DNA of 64,000 nt from Micrasema longulum (GCA_022494885.1 JAGVSM010001704.1:1-64000); one strand, 5' to 3'; positions 1-13,216 are shown, counted from the stretch's first letter. Notes: generated from the sequence alone by a model not told the origin. Numbers and translations are program-made.

Positions 1-2834
1 ATTATTTACGAGTTTAAGAGTACCTTCACCAACGTATATATGTATGACATCAAAAGATATCCAAATACATATTATTTTTTAATATAAAATAACCGTTGGC
101 GAGAAATCATTATCTGCGATAATTTTTCGGCTTGGATCTTGAAGGGCTTGTGTCAGATTTCATATTTTTCTTGCTACTGTTTTAAAGAGGATCGTTATCA
201 ATTGAAAAAAATGGATATTTAACTTGTTTATACACACGTTATAACGGGTTACATTTGCTACTCGTCACAGTAAATAATTGCTACCAATCTTTCTAATTTT
301 ATCTGCAGCGAACGCGTCTACCAATGTTTTTTTTCTAAGCCTTCTTCCGTGACATAATTTGAACAATATGAACGGTCGTATAGCGCTCGTATAGATAAAA
401 AATTGACTAAAGGTTCCAAAAATGTCGTATAAAGAAGGATTGGGATAGCTTTACTTGAAGTCTTACAATATTATGTTGATCATGTTTTTTTTTAATGGAA
501 CGTATTTAACATATTTTAATACTTGCTGTATACCATTATTTTAGTTTCATTTCTTGTTTCAGTTTCAGTGCTGCAGAAAAGCGTTTATTTGGTATTATTA
601 GTAATCTTAATACATATATAATTCTTTTGTAAGTGTGAAATCACTTAACTTATCCTTAAAGGCTTAACCGATTTACGTTCGGTTTTCAGCGAAATGTATA
701 TCTTTCCGCTGTGTGTGTTCGTAGATATTAAAATTTTCAATCGAATCTGTGAAAAAAAAGTAAGAAGCATAAATATTTTTCATCGACCTACCAGGGTTGT
801 TGATGAAACAAAAATACAAAAAATGGAAGGATGCGGTTTTTTGTGTTTAAAATAAGTTTGTTTTTGAATGTTTACAAACAACATTCGTTTTTTTATGGAT
901 CCCATTCAGATTCTTTCCTTACATTCCTTATAATTTCTTGCTATTTATTTCTTATATAAATAAATGCATTTTTAAAAATCGCACTCATGAATAATGTGCT
1001 TCCCTGTTGGTGAAAAGAGCCGAATTTGACTGAATTCTATATGTGAAAATTAATTATTTTAGGTTTTGGTATTCAACAATAAGTAAATACCTACTTAAAT
1101 TAACAATTTGAATAAAAATATTTTTTAGTTTTGGTATTCAATCGTAAAGAAGTACCTAGGTACCTGCTTATCACTGAAAAGTATTTTTCCAAGGAAATAC
1201 CAGGCAAGCCGACGTTTGAGCAGGACATCATCTTTTGGGTCTTCTAGTAAATTGTAAATCATTACCCATTAAGTCTGAAGTCTTTTCGGTGGAATACAAT
1301 TTTTTAGGATGTCTTTATTTTATACACTTTTATATTTTTATATTATTTGCATTTATTTACTGCCTTTTAATATTCACTTTACAATATTAACCGGGTATAT
1401 TTTCAGTTCTTTTTTTCCTACTGAAAATTTTCCAGGTAAATGAAGGTTTGCGGGAGATCATTGAACAACCTTGGAATAACGCAATTTTATATTTGTTTTC
1501 CAAAAGGTCTACAATAAATGTGTAGTCTCAAATTCGTTTTATCGGCAAGACATTAAAGAATTTCAAATATTCACTATCGACCTTTTGTTTCGCCTAATGG
1601 ATTTTGCTTTTGGGTTCAATTTTCGTTGATAATCTCACTTGAATATTATACATTTTACCATGATGAGTCTGGAAGGTGAGACCCCAGACACGCACTCCGC
1701 AAAACATAATAGATTAAATGTTTGTGGCATATATACATAAATACGTTTTGAAAGTTAGTATGCTTTTTAAATGCTACTTGTTATGTTTGTTTAGTTTCTT
1801 GTGCATATTAAAAAAAAAAAATCTAATTGGCTTAGGCTGTAAATATAATGAATAAATTATTATTATTTTAAGTGACGATTTTGAAATTCAACACAATTTT
1901 CTAAAATAATCAAAGCGGGAATGCATAATATTGGTGTAGATTACGAGAAGCACCTAACATAGTTGTCAAGTTCCCAATACAAAGCAGAGCTAATGGTCAC
2001 ATTATGGACCGGAGACGATTATTAAGTCCAGAGGTGTGACCACGCTGTTTCATTATAGGGGTTTATTGGGACTAAGCTGATTCTAATCGCCGCGTGTGGA
2101 GACGTTGCAGTAGGTACCTACTTGCAGTCATATCAGGGTTGTCATTATCAATCACAATAATATATTTTTTAAATATCAGAGTACACTGGAACCTCTTTTT
2201 ATACGAAAAATACGTTCCACAAAGTACCGTGTAAAAAAACATGGAAAAAAGTGTACTTAAAGCGAACAATGATAGATTTCTAGGCATAAAAATCATTTTG
2301 GGATTCAAAAAATTAAATTTATCTCTTTTTGTTGCACCCTAATTTTACTAACCCGGCGTCATAAATGATCCTAGTGTGGGACACCCATAATTAAAAATAC
2401 ATTATTTATTATTTTATATTCCTATATTATTATATTTCTTGCATGGATAAACTGCAATATACATTTGATCAATATAATATTTTTAATAAAAACAGTTTTA
2501 TAAATATTTTAAAATAAGACAAATACTGTGAAGCTATGTGAAAAGAAACAATCCAATCATTCTTCGACAAACCATTTTAAAAAAAAAACTAAATAAATTG
2601 ATATTTAAAAAAACTTAAAGTTTCAGAAATAATATAAATAGATACAATTAAAAAAATAAAGAGAATATTTGATAGAGCACAGTTTTTTTTTTACTTAGAG
2701 ATATATACATATCTGTATTTTGTGTACCTGAAAATGTTAAACAAACTATGAAACTGGGTATAAGCCATCCGAACGCAATTTGAATCCACGCGCAAGGCAC
2801 TACTAAAACAGAGCAATCAATATATACGATATTC
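1..2834. other. AT-rich non-coding stretch, nothing recognised
   Basis: I see only AT-rich sequence with scattered homopolymer runs and no open reading frame with protein-like composition. The two short minus-strand frames near 2072-2308 and 2648-2845 are low-complexity and resemble no family I know. No tRNA, array or clear repeat was found. It lies far downstream of the eyg-type gene, so it is probably intergenic. Confidence 0.5.
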
Positions 2835-2968
2835 CACTTCCGCACCTAATGGTGTATAGAGCACAGCATTGGTACACCAACCGCAGTGTATATTGATCGT
2901 TTTTGTTACACGGAGGGGAGATGATCGGTCTTAAGCTTCAGGTGCCAGTCCATAGACTATACAATTCT
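2835..2968 (-). repeat. tRNA-derived SINE, family A, 3' part only
   Basis: Read on the minus strand this matches the distal half of SINE family A, whose best copies are at 40975-41236 and 42297-42558. Shared landmarks are the segment around ATTGGTGTACCAATGC and the terminal CACCATTAGGTGCGGAA. The tRNA-like head is missing, so the copy is truncated or decayed at its 5' end. Confidence 0.75.
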
Positions 2969-3229
2969 AAAAGCAATGAACGTTTAAAAATAAAGGTTAA
3001 ATTTTTTAACATTACATCAAAATACTTTTAAAAATTGTAACAAAGACTATCTATCACCTTAATGTTACGCGTTGTTAAATGAATATTTATTTTTTTATTC
3101 CGTTTTTTAACCCGTTATTTTGAATCCGCGAATAAAACCAGCGTAAAAAGAGGTTCCAATGTTTATCAAAATTTTTGTAGATACTGGTTTTTGTCACGTA
3201 CATATAAGTTTTTCAAAAAAAAAGAAGAA

Positions 3230-3350
3230 AGTTTAGGCATTTAGAGCTTTTGACGTGTCATTGGCTGGTTCAAGTCACTTTACATACCGTGTAACATTCA
3301 TTACTCTTCCTATGTTTGGCCATTTATATTTATGTGACTTTTCATCTGTT
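3230..3350. repeat. Fragment of the MITE family also found in the eyg introns
   Basis: The stretch around GTGTCATTGGCTGGTT, then CACTTTACATACCGTGTAAC and a relic of the 'TATGTTTAAACAT' region, matches in order the core of the repeat seen at 26269-26460, 31880-32096, 33478-33785, 33927-34115, 37790-38068 and 61575-61660. The terminal inverted repeats are not visible here, so this is a decayed partial copy. Confidence 0.6.
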
Positions 3351-5215
3351 GATTGTTTTAAAAGATCCAAAACCTTTATCGATGTTGAACACATAAACCA
3401 GCTAATAACAAATCAAAAGCCGAATATATTGCTAGATTTTCATAATATCCGTCCATAAAAATTATTTTATCATTTTAAAAGTTCATGGCTTTTACCTTAA
3501 TTTTAATGACACAAAATTATATTTATTTATTTATCAATGAGCATGGCACGTAGTGCCTTTTACTTTACAAAAAATAGATATTGTGGAGAAATAAACACTT
3601 TGAATAATATACAGTAGATAAACGAGAAAAAAAAGCTTAATAAGTTTAAATGTACATTTTATAACACAGTGGTTTCATTCAATGAACACGCCAGCATAAT
3701 ATTGGGTTAAAAATAATCATTACAAGGAATATAAAAATTAAAAAGATACGTTAAATGTTTTTTTTAAGCTATTTAAAAAAAATATAGGTAGGTAAATATT
3801 TAATCATAAGTACATTGAACAAAATAAAATCCAAAATGTATTTATACTAAGTTTAAGAGATAAAATGATTTTTTAAAAAGTAAAAAATAAGAACCCCAAA
3901 AACATAAAATAAAAATTATATTCACAAAAATATACAAAAAGTAAAAAAAAAGTAAAGAGAAAGCAAATTAGAATTTAAAAATATAATAAAGGTACATAAA
4001 TATAGCTTGACAAATGTAAGTTACCGTTCCCCATATTTGAAATAATTGAAAAGAGTTGATTAATATTGACTACACTTTATGTTAAATATATCAGCAACGT
4101 CAGAACAGTTATTGCCGAGTACATGAAATCGATTCAGAATAGCATTATATAAAATGAATACTAATGCATAAGGCACTAGGCGTACTAACCGCTGGGCATC
4201 TTGATCAAATCTTATATCGAAACTATTTTTTTTTTACCGTAATAAGTGTTTTTTCGGCCCCTATTTTGTCAAGTCTCATGATTATCCTAAAACTACGTAG
4301 GTACCTGGTTCAACTAAATTCTGAAAAAGTAAGAACTAAGTACCTTAACCTTTGAAGTTATTGCTATAAATATGTCAGGTGTAATTATTTGTTTCCACGT
4401 ATTCTTTATCTGAATTCATACGTCGCGACAGTCAACCTAAAAGATACCTCCTGCGGGTACTGCCCCCGAATGGCTCCCAAGTAATAAAGATGTTCGTATA
4501 TTTTGAATTCGCGATCGCTACGCAATAATATTACAATAAATAAATATTTATTCGGGCGTGGGTATTATTGTGATGCAGAAAGTAATATTAAGTATGTTCT
4601 GGAGCATTTGTGATACGAGGAGATGGTTATTGCTTATCCTAACTGAAAGCTTCCTGAGTGTGTGTGTGGGAAGGCTATAACAATAAAATATGAAAATCCA
4701 CTAAATATTTGCAGTCAAATGCGTAAACGACGTTTGTTGGATTTCATTTGCTAATAAAATGGAATATTTTGAAGAAATCAGGGGTTAATATTACAGTTTT
4801 AGACCTACGTAGCACTTAATAATACACACAGCAATATCATAATATTAATATTTTTCGAATCTTATCTGATAAACTTAGAACAAAGACGAATAATCTTATT
4901 TTATCAAAGTGCATTCAAATGTTATTCTTTTGAACAAATTGATAATTCTTTCATTCAGATATGTATGTTTGATGCAGCATTGAAATTTGTCATCAATAAA
5001 TCAAGAAACAAATCAAATAAAATAAAAGGGAAAATAATGGAAAAATAATAGATCAATTTTAGACAAAAAATTATTGTAATCCGAAGCACTGAACTTGTAT
5101 GGTGGCAGAAGAACAGAATATTTGACTATTTAGGATGTAATCCAAGCTTTCGCGCTGAGGTAAAGGGCTCTACCAGTCAGGAACAAACAAGCAGATATTT
5201 TGAAGGACTTCAAAC
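3351..5215. other. AT-rich non-coding stretch, nothing recognised
   Basis: Mostly A/T with long homopolymer-like patches (3600-4000). A short GC-richer patch lies at 4420-4520, but no coding signature or repeat family could be assigned. Confidence 0.45.
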
Positions 5216-5590
5216 AAACAAACCATCACGCCGCTTCCCCGTAAGGGTAGGCAGAGAGGATAGAACGCCACATGACTCTTTTTTTGCATACATCTCTCGC
5301 TTCTTCTACGTGCATACATCTTCTCATGCACGCACACCGATTATTTCAACTTTTAACATCTCCGTCTTCAAGTATTTGTTGGATTTGGTCATACCATGTC
5401 TTTTTCGGTCTTGTACATATTTTTAGCCGTTCTTTCACTGTCCATTCGCTCTACATGTCCAAAACAACGCAGAACTTTCTTGATTTTGTCGATAATGCTT
5501 ATCTCAACATTTGTGCAACTATTGTACATAGTTTTACCACACATTCACCTGAGATATCGCATTTCTACTTTCATCCCTGTTTTTTGAAGT
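5216..5590 (-). pseudogene. RTE-like LINE, 3' end of reverse-transcriptase ORF, decayed
   Basis: Read on the minus strand this is a 5'-truncated, mutated copy of the same non-LTR retrotransposon tail that is better preserved at 45807-46118 and 50480-50970. Recognisable pieces on the reverse strand are the equivalents of 'FGHVER', a Gly/Arg/Pro-rich segment, and the end 'LPTLTGK' just before the tail. The extreme 3' end (left side in the window) reads as a short Gln/Thr-like tail after CGTGATGG. Several frame breaks make it non-functional. The plus-strand reading frames over this interval are shadows. Confidence 0.75.
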
Positions 5591-5897
5591 TCATACTTCG
5601 CTCCCATCAAAAATCAAAATTTCAAAGTAAAAAATGTATCAAACTATTGTTTATAACATTTTTTCTTAAAGTTCGTAGTATTATTTTATTTACATTGATT
5701 ATAATTTTTTTAATTTTCTTGTATTAGAAACGCACTAATGAACTTATATTTATTATTAGTTTGGCGCGGTCCATATTCTGTTTACTTTGGTTTATTTTTT
5801 TTTGTATATATCGGCAGTTTAGCAGCTATCTGTTTTCTATTCATTAACTTGTCATTCGCGATATTATTCTACCTTATAAGGTATATATTTACATTAC

Positions 5898-5928
5898 CAG
5901 TCTGGATTACAAAATGTAATCCAGACTG
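5898..5928. repeat. Perfect hairpin, 14-bp arms, 3-nt loop
   Basis: The arm CAGTCTGGATTACA is followed by AAA and then its exact reverse complement. No T-run or known RNA family explains it. It could be the remnant centre of a fold-back element or a structured RNA. Confidence 0.8.
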
Positions 5929-6072
5929 ATAAAGTAATGCAGACTACAATAATTGTCAAATAAAGATAAAAAAAATTAAAAAATTCCGCCATTAAAAAGA
6001 TAAAATAAAAATATTTGTATTTTGGTATGAGAAACATAAAAGGAATATAACCGAAATATAAAATTCAACCGA

Positions 6073-6145
6073 GTTATGGTCCCGTGGTAGTGTTGTGGAC
6101 TCACGGACTAAAGGTTCGACGTTCAAATCCTAATATACCACAACG
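6073..6145 (+). repeat. tRNA-derived SINE, family B, head region
   Basis: A tRNA-like head with an A-box-like GTGGTAGTGTTGTGG and a B-box-like GTTCAAATCC. Two other copies in this window share it (63742-63815 minus and about 30480-30575 minus). The ends do not form an acceptor stem, so I call a SINE rather than a tRNA gene. The body beyond 6145 is AT-rich and its end is unclear. Confidence 0.6.
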
Positions 6146-6623
6146 TTTCCATTTTTCCATCACAAGTTTTTAACAACATTTAGGATGGTCTGAAAAATTG
6201 AAATATTTGATGAAATGATAAGAACTCACGTATTTCTCTTGTACTTCAAAAAAAAAAATTCTCGGTAAAAATAAAAATATATTTATTTATATCTAAACTA
6301 ATTTAACACTGCAATATTTATTATTCTCTAGACTGGCACCCAAACCGTCAGACTGATAATCTTACCTGTATTATGTTATTGAGATAAGCTGCACTTGGTG
6401 TATCGAAGATTGTCAATTAGCTGCAAACAGATTTTTAATTTATTTATTTCTTCATATATTTTATCATTTACACACTTTTTTGTACACTTTGCCCAGCTAA
6501 CAATGGTATATACCTCGTTCCATGCTAGGCAATTATATTTTAATACAAAATATTAATTTACAAGTTAATAGATATAAAAGTCAATTATTATATTATTTTA
6601 CTAGTATTTGCATATTGATACAT

Positions 6624-6706
6624 ATATTTACAAATATATATATACATATATATACACATATATATATATATATATATATCCATATATACACATAAACATA
6701 CTTTAC
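6624..6706. repeat. TA/TATACA microsatellite
   Basis: Alternating TA runs with interspersed CA steps (ATATATACACATATATAT type), a simple dinucleotide-derived repeat. Confidence 0.9.
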
Positions 6707-6829
6707 ACTCATACTCATACTTGATGCTTTGATTCAGGAACGTCCTTCCTCGCGAACCCATTAGGACATAATAATATTAAACTGTATAATATATACTTGC
6801 TTGATCATGCTTTTCCATCCTACCTACTA

Positions 6830-6985
6830 CCTACAAACAGCCCACTACAAAACCAGCTCTGAACTAATCGGAGACACAGCATATATTACCCGGAGATAAA
6901 GGTATCGCGAGAGGTGAGAATCAGACGGCTCCAATTGGGTGATTGGCCTAATTACCAAGCTGCGTTATTCGTAGGGGATAGTTTT
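6830..6985. other. GC-richer single-copy-looking island, possible conserved non-coding element
   Basis: This stretch lacks the repeat families seen around it, has no ORF, and contains homeodomain-type TAATTA cores (GGCCTAATTACC near 6948). In a developmental-gene neighbourhood such patches are often enhancers. Conservation was not tested. Confidence 0.3.
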
Positions 6986-7319
6986 TTACTACCAATTTTG
7001 ATTCTTTATTAAATTTGTAATATCAAAATTGTTAAATGTCGATTTGCATGTAAAATAACTCCGAAATCATCAACTAGAGAAAATTGAAAAAATATGTTGC
7101 ATCGCGAAATCATTTTTTTTTTATTTTTGGCAAGGCTAAGTTGGGAAGGTCGTTTTATAAATGACCGATTGAAACTTTCATCCGCTTCGTTTGGGATCAA
7201 CCGGTCATTTATTAATAATAATCTTTTATAAATCACAGTGAATTAGCAGTTCGCAATGGAGTCCCGGCGCCGGCCCATAAGTATGGGAGCGACGCATGGA
7301 ATTAGAAAAGTAAGTATTA

Positions 7320-7715
7320 AAGCAGGCTGAATGTTGTCGAGATTCTATGTTTCAGCTAGTAAAACTATGTACATGTACAGCAGGTACACAAATGTCGAAA
7401 TCTGTGCATTACTTAATGCTGAAATAAGCTTTATCGACAAATCAAGAAATAATTATTGCGTTGGTTTGGACAAGTACAGTAAATGGACAGCAAAAGAACG
7501 GCTCAAGATCGAGAAATACATGACATAAACAAATTTAACGGAAGATTAACAAGACAAAACGCGGAATAATCATCGCGGGTGTACGATAAAATTTTTGCAT
7601 ATGGAGGAAGCGAGGTCTGTGTACAAAAACAGAGTGATATGCCGTTCTTTTCTCTATGTCTTCTCCTACAGAGAAACGGCGTCATGGTATGTTTGTTTGT
7701 TCTAACAATAAACTT
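7320..7715 (+). pseudogene. RTE-like LINE 3' end, strongly decayed
   Basis: This aligns by eye, with gaps, to 50580-50970: an ACAAATGTCGAAATCTGTG segment, then TTGGTTTGGACAAGTACAG, then GGAGGAAGCGAGGTCTGTGT, the terminal CTACAGAGAAACGGCGTC and a (TTTG)n tail near 7700. Indels and stops break the frame throughout. The 65-residue frame at 7331-7528 is a fragment of this relic, not a gene. Confidence 0.75.
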
Positions 7716-8762
7716 TTGTGAAGAAAATTTCACAAAATAAAGTTAAGAGATATTATAATGTAATTCTACATAAGGTATTTATTAAAATATGTTTTTGATC
7801 CAGACTAGATTGGATACTCCTGTACAAAATCAGTAATTTTTACTTCTAATATTCTTTAAAACATACGAAAATAAAAATTCTCATAATATGAATAAGCAAG
7901 TTCTTCTTTTCAATGTGACAAGAAAAAATATATAAAACGTTTTCAACATTGAACAAACATTCAAATAAGACTGTTAAAGATGAATTTATTATTAAAACAT
8001 AATTTTCATTTACTTAAATCGTAATAAAATTGAATCTATTAAAGAATTCAATTGATAAACGGACCTCGGTAGTCAGGACCGGAGAGTATCCTGCTGAGAT
8101 TTATGGGCCCATCAGGACCTAGTAATCCAGCTGCATGCCTTGTTCCTTGTTACCAATGTGTTCAGATAACACTAGCGTTACCAAATTAGACAAAGCGTGG
8201 TGACACCACGCTAGTTCAATTCAATACTGATATTATTAATAACACAAACAGATAAAGATAAACTCAAAACGATTTAATAACACCTTGCCATTTGCCATAT
8301 CCTGTTGTTGTTTCCCAAGATAAATATTGCACAATATTACAATATAACTGAACTACGTTTTACAATCAATGTTCCAGCTTTGAGTACTCTGTTAGCCTTC
8401 CTGACTTCATTAAAGCTTAAAAAAATACTTACCTGTTTAATTCACCTTATTCAATAATTTCCAAAGCCTTCACTCCTTCCTACGGTCCCATGTTCAAAAT
8501 AAATATTGGGCTTTTTTTAGGAAATCTTTTTTAATACTTCAAACAATATTTATCAAAAAGCTCACTTTCCATCACCGAATATTAATATTATCGACGCTGG
8601 AAAGGAAAAAAATATAAAGCTACATGTAGCAATTTTACGGAAAAGCCAACAAAAGATTTTTTTAACCCCACAATAGCCAATGTAGACAATCTGCTAAATA
8701 CCGATAATCGGTGTATAAAAGTGATTTCAAACGTGTTTATCACTCGGCGACTTGTTTAAAAT

Positions 8763-8926
8763 GGGCCTTACTTATAAACCTGGTATAAAGTTACACCTAG
8801 GCATAGTGATAAAATAAAGGTATGATTATTACCCTTATTGAATCACTGTTATAAGGATGATACTCCTATCCGTATTCTATCACTATGCTTTGGCGTAACT
8901 TTATACCAAATTTATGAGTAAGGCTC
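8763..8926. mobile_element. Short MITE with about 45-bp terminal inverted repeats
   Basis: The left end starts GGGCCTTACTTATAAACC. The right end is the imperfect reverse complement (GAGCCTTACTCATAAATT read inward), and both continue through GGTATAAAGTTAC and a CATAGTGATA block. At 164 bp with no coding capacity this is a MITE or fold-back relic. No confident target-site duplication was identified, so the superfamily is unknown. Confidence 0.7.
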
Positions 8927-9387
8927 TTTATTGTATATATACTAGCTATTATTATTTATTTTAAAAATTCGCCACCAGGGTGAAATTTTTCAATTAAATT
9001 TGAAACAAAAAGTCAGTTTTACGTATTCTGTCAAAAGTGTAATTCAACTTAAGTTCAAGAATTAAGAAGTAGAATTAGAAAAATTGGGCATAGAACGGTT
9101 AATTAATATAGAAATCTAGAATTACGCTTATATTTTTATTTAAATTATGTAGGAATCACGCCCAAATAATACTAATATATGAGATTTTTCTGTTAATAAA
9201 AAAAAACATGAAAACACTAATTAGCTCTTTTTCAAAGTTGCTAAATGTCACTTGTTAACTTTTTTCTTTCCAGCGTCGTTATGTAAAAAAAAAACATTAA
9301 TTAAATATTTTTTTATTTTTTACTATGTATATGCAACCGAGTTTTTGTTTTATTGTTGAAAAAAAAAATGTTTTCATTCTTTGGTTT

Positions 9388-9525
9388 GTCCACCTCGTGG
9401 TCTAATGGTCAGCCCTGTTTACCTACCGTGCATAAGGTGCCGGGTTCAATTCTGGACTTGAAATTATGCTTTTATTTCAACATGATACACTAAAATATTT
9501 CATAGTCCTTAGACTTGAACCTTTA
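9388..9525 (+). repeat. tRNA-derived SINE, family A, 5' part
   Basis: The head (CCACCTCGTGGTCTAATGG), a decayed B-box (GGGTTCAATTC) and the downstream 'AAATATTTCATAGTCC...GACTTGAACC' body match family A. The distal half is lost. Confidence 0.75.
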
Positions 9526-10399
9526 TTATTTTACTTTGGCTTAACGGCAGTAAACTTTTCTCAATTTGTATTTACTCTACGTTCTACTTCATTATTGGTT
9601 ATCATATCGGCACAAGATATTTTTTTTTTTTTTTTTTTATTAACATACACGGCATAATTGCCTTTTACTATATTCTTAACGTTCTATGATAAATCCACGT
9701 TTCAAACGCTTTAAGGCGGCTTATAAAATTAATTTCTGTAGATATATCGAAATTTGTATATTTCATACATTTGGTCATATGTTATTGCATGTAGAAAATT
9801 TTACCAATCTGAACTATACTCATTAGGTTCTCTTCTAATAACGCTAAATATGTATATAATGATTCCGCCAATCAGTTTGATTTTCAAATGACTATCATTA
9901 ATCCATGTACCTCATGCTATTTGTTATACCTAGTATAATATGAATGTAATTTATTCAAAATGTCGCTGAAATCAAATGACTAATGATTACCTTATCGCTC
10001 TAATTGTCATGCACGCACATTTATTTTAATTGACTTAATGATAACGAAACGAGAACATAGTGGTGCTAATTTCCACGCCTCATGAGGTCATCACAACTTA
10101 ATCATTATGGCCTAATAGTCTTCTTAATACCCCCTCACTAGCAAAACCAGCTTCCGACCAGTTCAGATAACCGAAAATAGTAGTATTTTGCCCCGTATAA
10201 TATATAGATTATGTTCAGTAAAAAACTTCACAGCTTACAACATATCAATCAATTAGTGATAAAACATATATAAAAACTACAAAGAAGAATCTAAAATTGC
10301 CAAAGGGAACCCGTATTCGTACAACTGCCTGCTTTAATCAATATATTGTTTTGATAATTTGACGTAGGGTAGCGTTTAACCTGTAACGTTTTGCAGTCG

Positions 10400-10470
10400 C
10401 TGAACTGGCATTGATTACTTTGCCATGAAGCATTTTTTGATGATCAAGATACGCCGCGATTGGTGTAGCT
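10400..10470 (+). repeat. SINE family A fragment
   Basis: Only the distal segment is recognisable, with TGATCAAGATACGCCGCGAT and the following TTGGTGTA matching the family A body. Confidence 0.6.
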
Positions 10471-10479
10471 TGTAGGTAT

Positions 10480-11690
10480 GATAATACAGTGCCTTATTTA
10501 TCGAAATTTACAATACAGAATGACTGCTGATAAAGGTGTACATATATGAGTTGGTAATAACAAAAACTAGTTTTAAATGAAGGTCTAATATATAGTTCAT
10601 AAAAAAAACTATTGTATACTAGGACGAATAAGCCACTAATACACAATATGATACATAAAAGAAATAGTGTAAAACTGGTAATCATACATGGAAACGATCC
10701 ACCTTTCTCAATGCTCTGTTCAACAGACCACTCACCTCCCCTACAAGCATCTTTAATGGTAAATTTATCCTGTTTTTGGGAATAATAAATGGTCAATGTT
10801 GAGATTATATATTAACCTGTTCAGAAGTTTAAAGGCCATAAAAACTAAAGCAATGCTCTTTCTAACCCGCAAACTTGTGATACCGAGCATACCTAAGAAT
10901 AACAATGATGGGTACTGCAATGGGTAGTATCTATTCTATTTCTTGTACGGGTAACGAAGAAACTTCTTCTGTGTTCTCTCCACTTTTAGTTAATGGCTTG
11001 TTCGGGCCCTTACACCACCGAACCGCTCTCCAGAATGCTACGCATAAAATTCGTTTATAAAAGTTTGATGGTATTTCATTCTGCGAATTGTTTAGAATTA
11101 TGGATTACAAATCCCAACATCTCGGAAGCAGAACGACTCACATTAACAATGTGACTATGAAACGTTAATGAGGTATCAAAAGTCACTTCCAGGTCCTCGG
11201 TCTCCGAGATATGCTTCAAAGAAACATCAGTCATAGTTATGTTACCATGCACTTGTCAATATTAAAATCTACAGCCTAACTCGAGTTAAGCATTTTATTG
11301 ATATCCTGTTGCACTATTAGTCAGTCGTTAATGGAAAGAATATTATAATGTAATAAGCAAAAAGAAGAAATTCGGTAAAGCTTACGTATTTACCTACATT
11401 TATAAAGTAACAAAAAAGTAGCGGCACTTATGTCCTATTAAATGCGGATAATAGAAAGATGCTGGTAATGCACCAACAAAATACCATATCACCATTTTTT
11501 ACTGAATTTGTCATCATTTTCACTCTGTTTTATTAATTTCAATCGATTTTGATGACGTGATTCAAAATCCGATAGGATCACAACATTTTAAGTAGATAAG
11601 GTCTTGATTCTCAAATGAGAATGATCGGCATACACTTACCTAACTTATGAAATATATAATATAATGAATAAATAAAAAAATGAGGTTGTT
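10480..11690. other. Non-coding stretch, nothing recognised
   Basis: The minus-strand frame at 10494-10796 (100 codons) has a hydrophobic middle but no recognisable domain and no splice or promoter context. I treat it as a chance frame. The rest is AT-rich. Confidence 0.4.
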
Positions 11691-11726
11691 GGTTAAATTG
11701 ATACTTAAGCCTTAAACAACGGTATT

Positions 11727-12116
11727 TCAATAAAACTCCTGACCAGACCTGTGGTGGTGGTAATTAAGGTTTTTAACGATGTAAAGCAAGTTTATAAAGC
11801 TCTGAATCATAAATACTTCGGTCATGATCACGCTCGACTTTCGGTCTATTAAATGTACAATCGGTGTCCGGGATGGGCGTAGGAAGGAAGACTCGGAACA
11901 TATCGGGAACCCATCAGAGTTGAAGCGTAATTTATTATTATGGAGTTCCCGGCTTCGGGAGACAACATTATCTGCTGCGGGGACAAGGGTGTAAGGAGGA
12001 TGGGACATTAAAACCGAGCATATAAAACCAGCTACAAAACACTTGTACAGCCCGCGAGTAAAAGCCACGATGCAGAAACAAACTAACAGACAGCCGCCCA
12101 AATACAACAAAATCAA
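11727..12116 (-). other. Unassigned 129-codon open frame in a GC-richer, single-copy-looking patch
   Basis: The frame starts with a hydrophobic, signal-peptide-like segment (MILLYLGGCLLVCFCIVAF) followed by a second hydrophobic stretch, then a polar part. I recognise no family. The composition is less AT-rich than the surroundings and no dispersed repeat in this window matches it. On the opposite strand a TATAAAA box lies at about 12020-12026, upstream of a short ATG frame near 12070. Either strand could carry a first exon, or the patch could be a conserved non-coding element. Coding status is not demonstrated. Confidence 0.2.
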
Positions 12117-13119
12117 AAATACCTTATGACTTTTTCAGTAAAGAGATTTATTTTATCTTCATCCTATGACATCGTTTGTCCTAAGTGTTCCTAAATTGCG
12201 TTTTATAAGACCATTTTAAATGCAATCAGTTTTTTAAAAGATGGAAGCTCCGTGTAAAAAAAGACTAATTTTTTCAACAATCGGCTTAACGTTGTCGAGA
12301 CATTTTTATAATTTCATTTGTTCGGTGAAATGGACGCTATTTCGTTGGTTCTAGCAATTTGTTAATGACATGCGTCAACCTTTACATGGTGAGATGTTTT
12401 GGTGTCTCAATCTAGAGAACGAGATAATACGCAGTAAGTTGTAAATTAAAACACATGGTTTAATGTGTTTTGAAATCTCTGATTGAACGAGTTTACGGTG
12501 TTTTTTTACAGCTGCACGACTGTCCCATAAAATTTGATAACCGTTCGATTTGATTATTTTTTTGTGGTAGATAAATTTTTGAATGAGAGCAAACACCATT
12601 TATTTAGTTTTCAAAGCTATTTTCTAAATAACTGATAATTCTGAACCGGTTGCAGTATCAAAAACAACTGAAAATATCATGTTGGTTTACTATTTGTCCG
12701 TGGTTCTTCATAGATTATAATATTGCCTATTTATTATTACCAAAGTTTCCAAACAAACAAACCAGACACTTGATAACCTACGAACAAAAGCCCATTGTAT
12801 ATATTTTCTCCAAATCCACACAGCCATGTTAAATTAAAGTGTATCGACATTTATTATTTTATTTCGTAATTATTACAAATTTATTCAGTGACTGTTCAGA
12901 GGTAAATATCCCGCAAAGGGGAATTGAGTAGAGATTAGTCGTCCTCATAATGTCAAAAATATTATAATTCAATAAATATGAAACCATCTTACGCTATTTC
13001 ATGATGCAGTGTGAATTTATAGAATGGTGTGAAATAGCCTAATCACCTGATATAACGCAGTTGGCTCGTGGTTTGCACGTGTACAGCAGTCCAGTCTCCA
13101 TAAATGTTAATTTTATTCA

Positions 13120-13216
13120 TTTCCGCACCTTATTGTGCTTAGGGTACTGCATTGGTACACCAATGCGTATATTGATCGCTTTTGTAACATTGAAGATGAT
13201 CGGTCCAGAGACTGAA
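13120..13216 (-). repeat. SINE family A, distal fragment
   Basis: On the minus strand it contains the GGTGTACCAATGCAG and GCACNATAAGGTGCGGAA landmarks of the SINE 3' half. The 76-codon plus-strand frame at 13061-13291 crosses it and is spurious. Confidence 0.75.

Noticed and set aside
5272..5727. 151-codon plus-strand frame
   Set aside because: Antisense to a decayed RTE-like tail, continuing into AT-rich low-complexity sequence.
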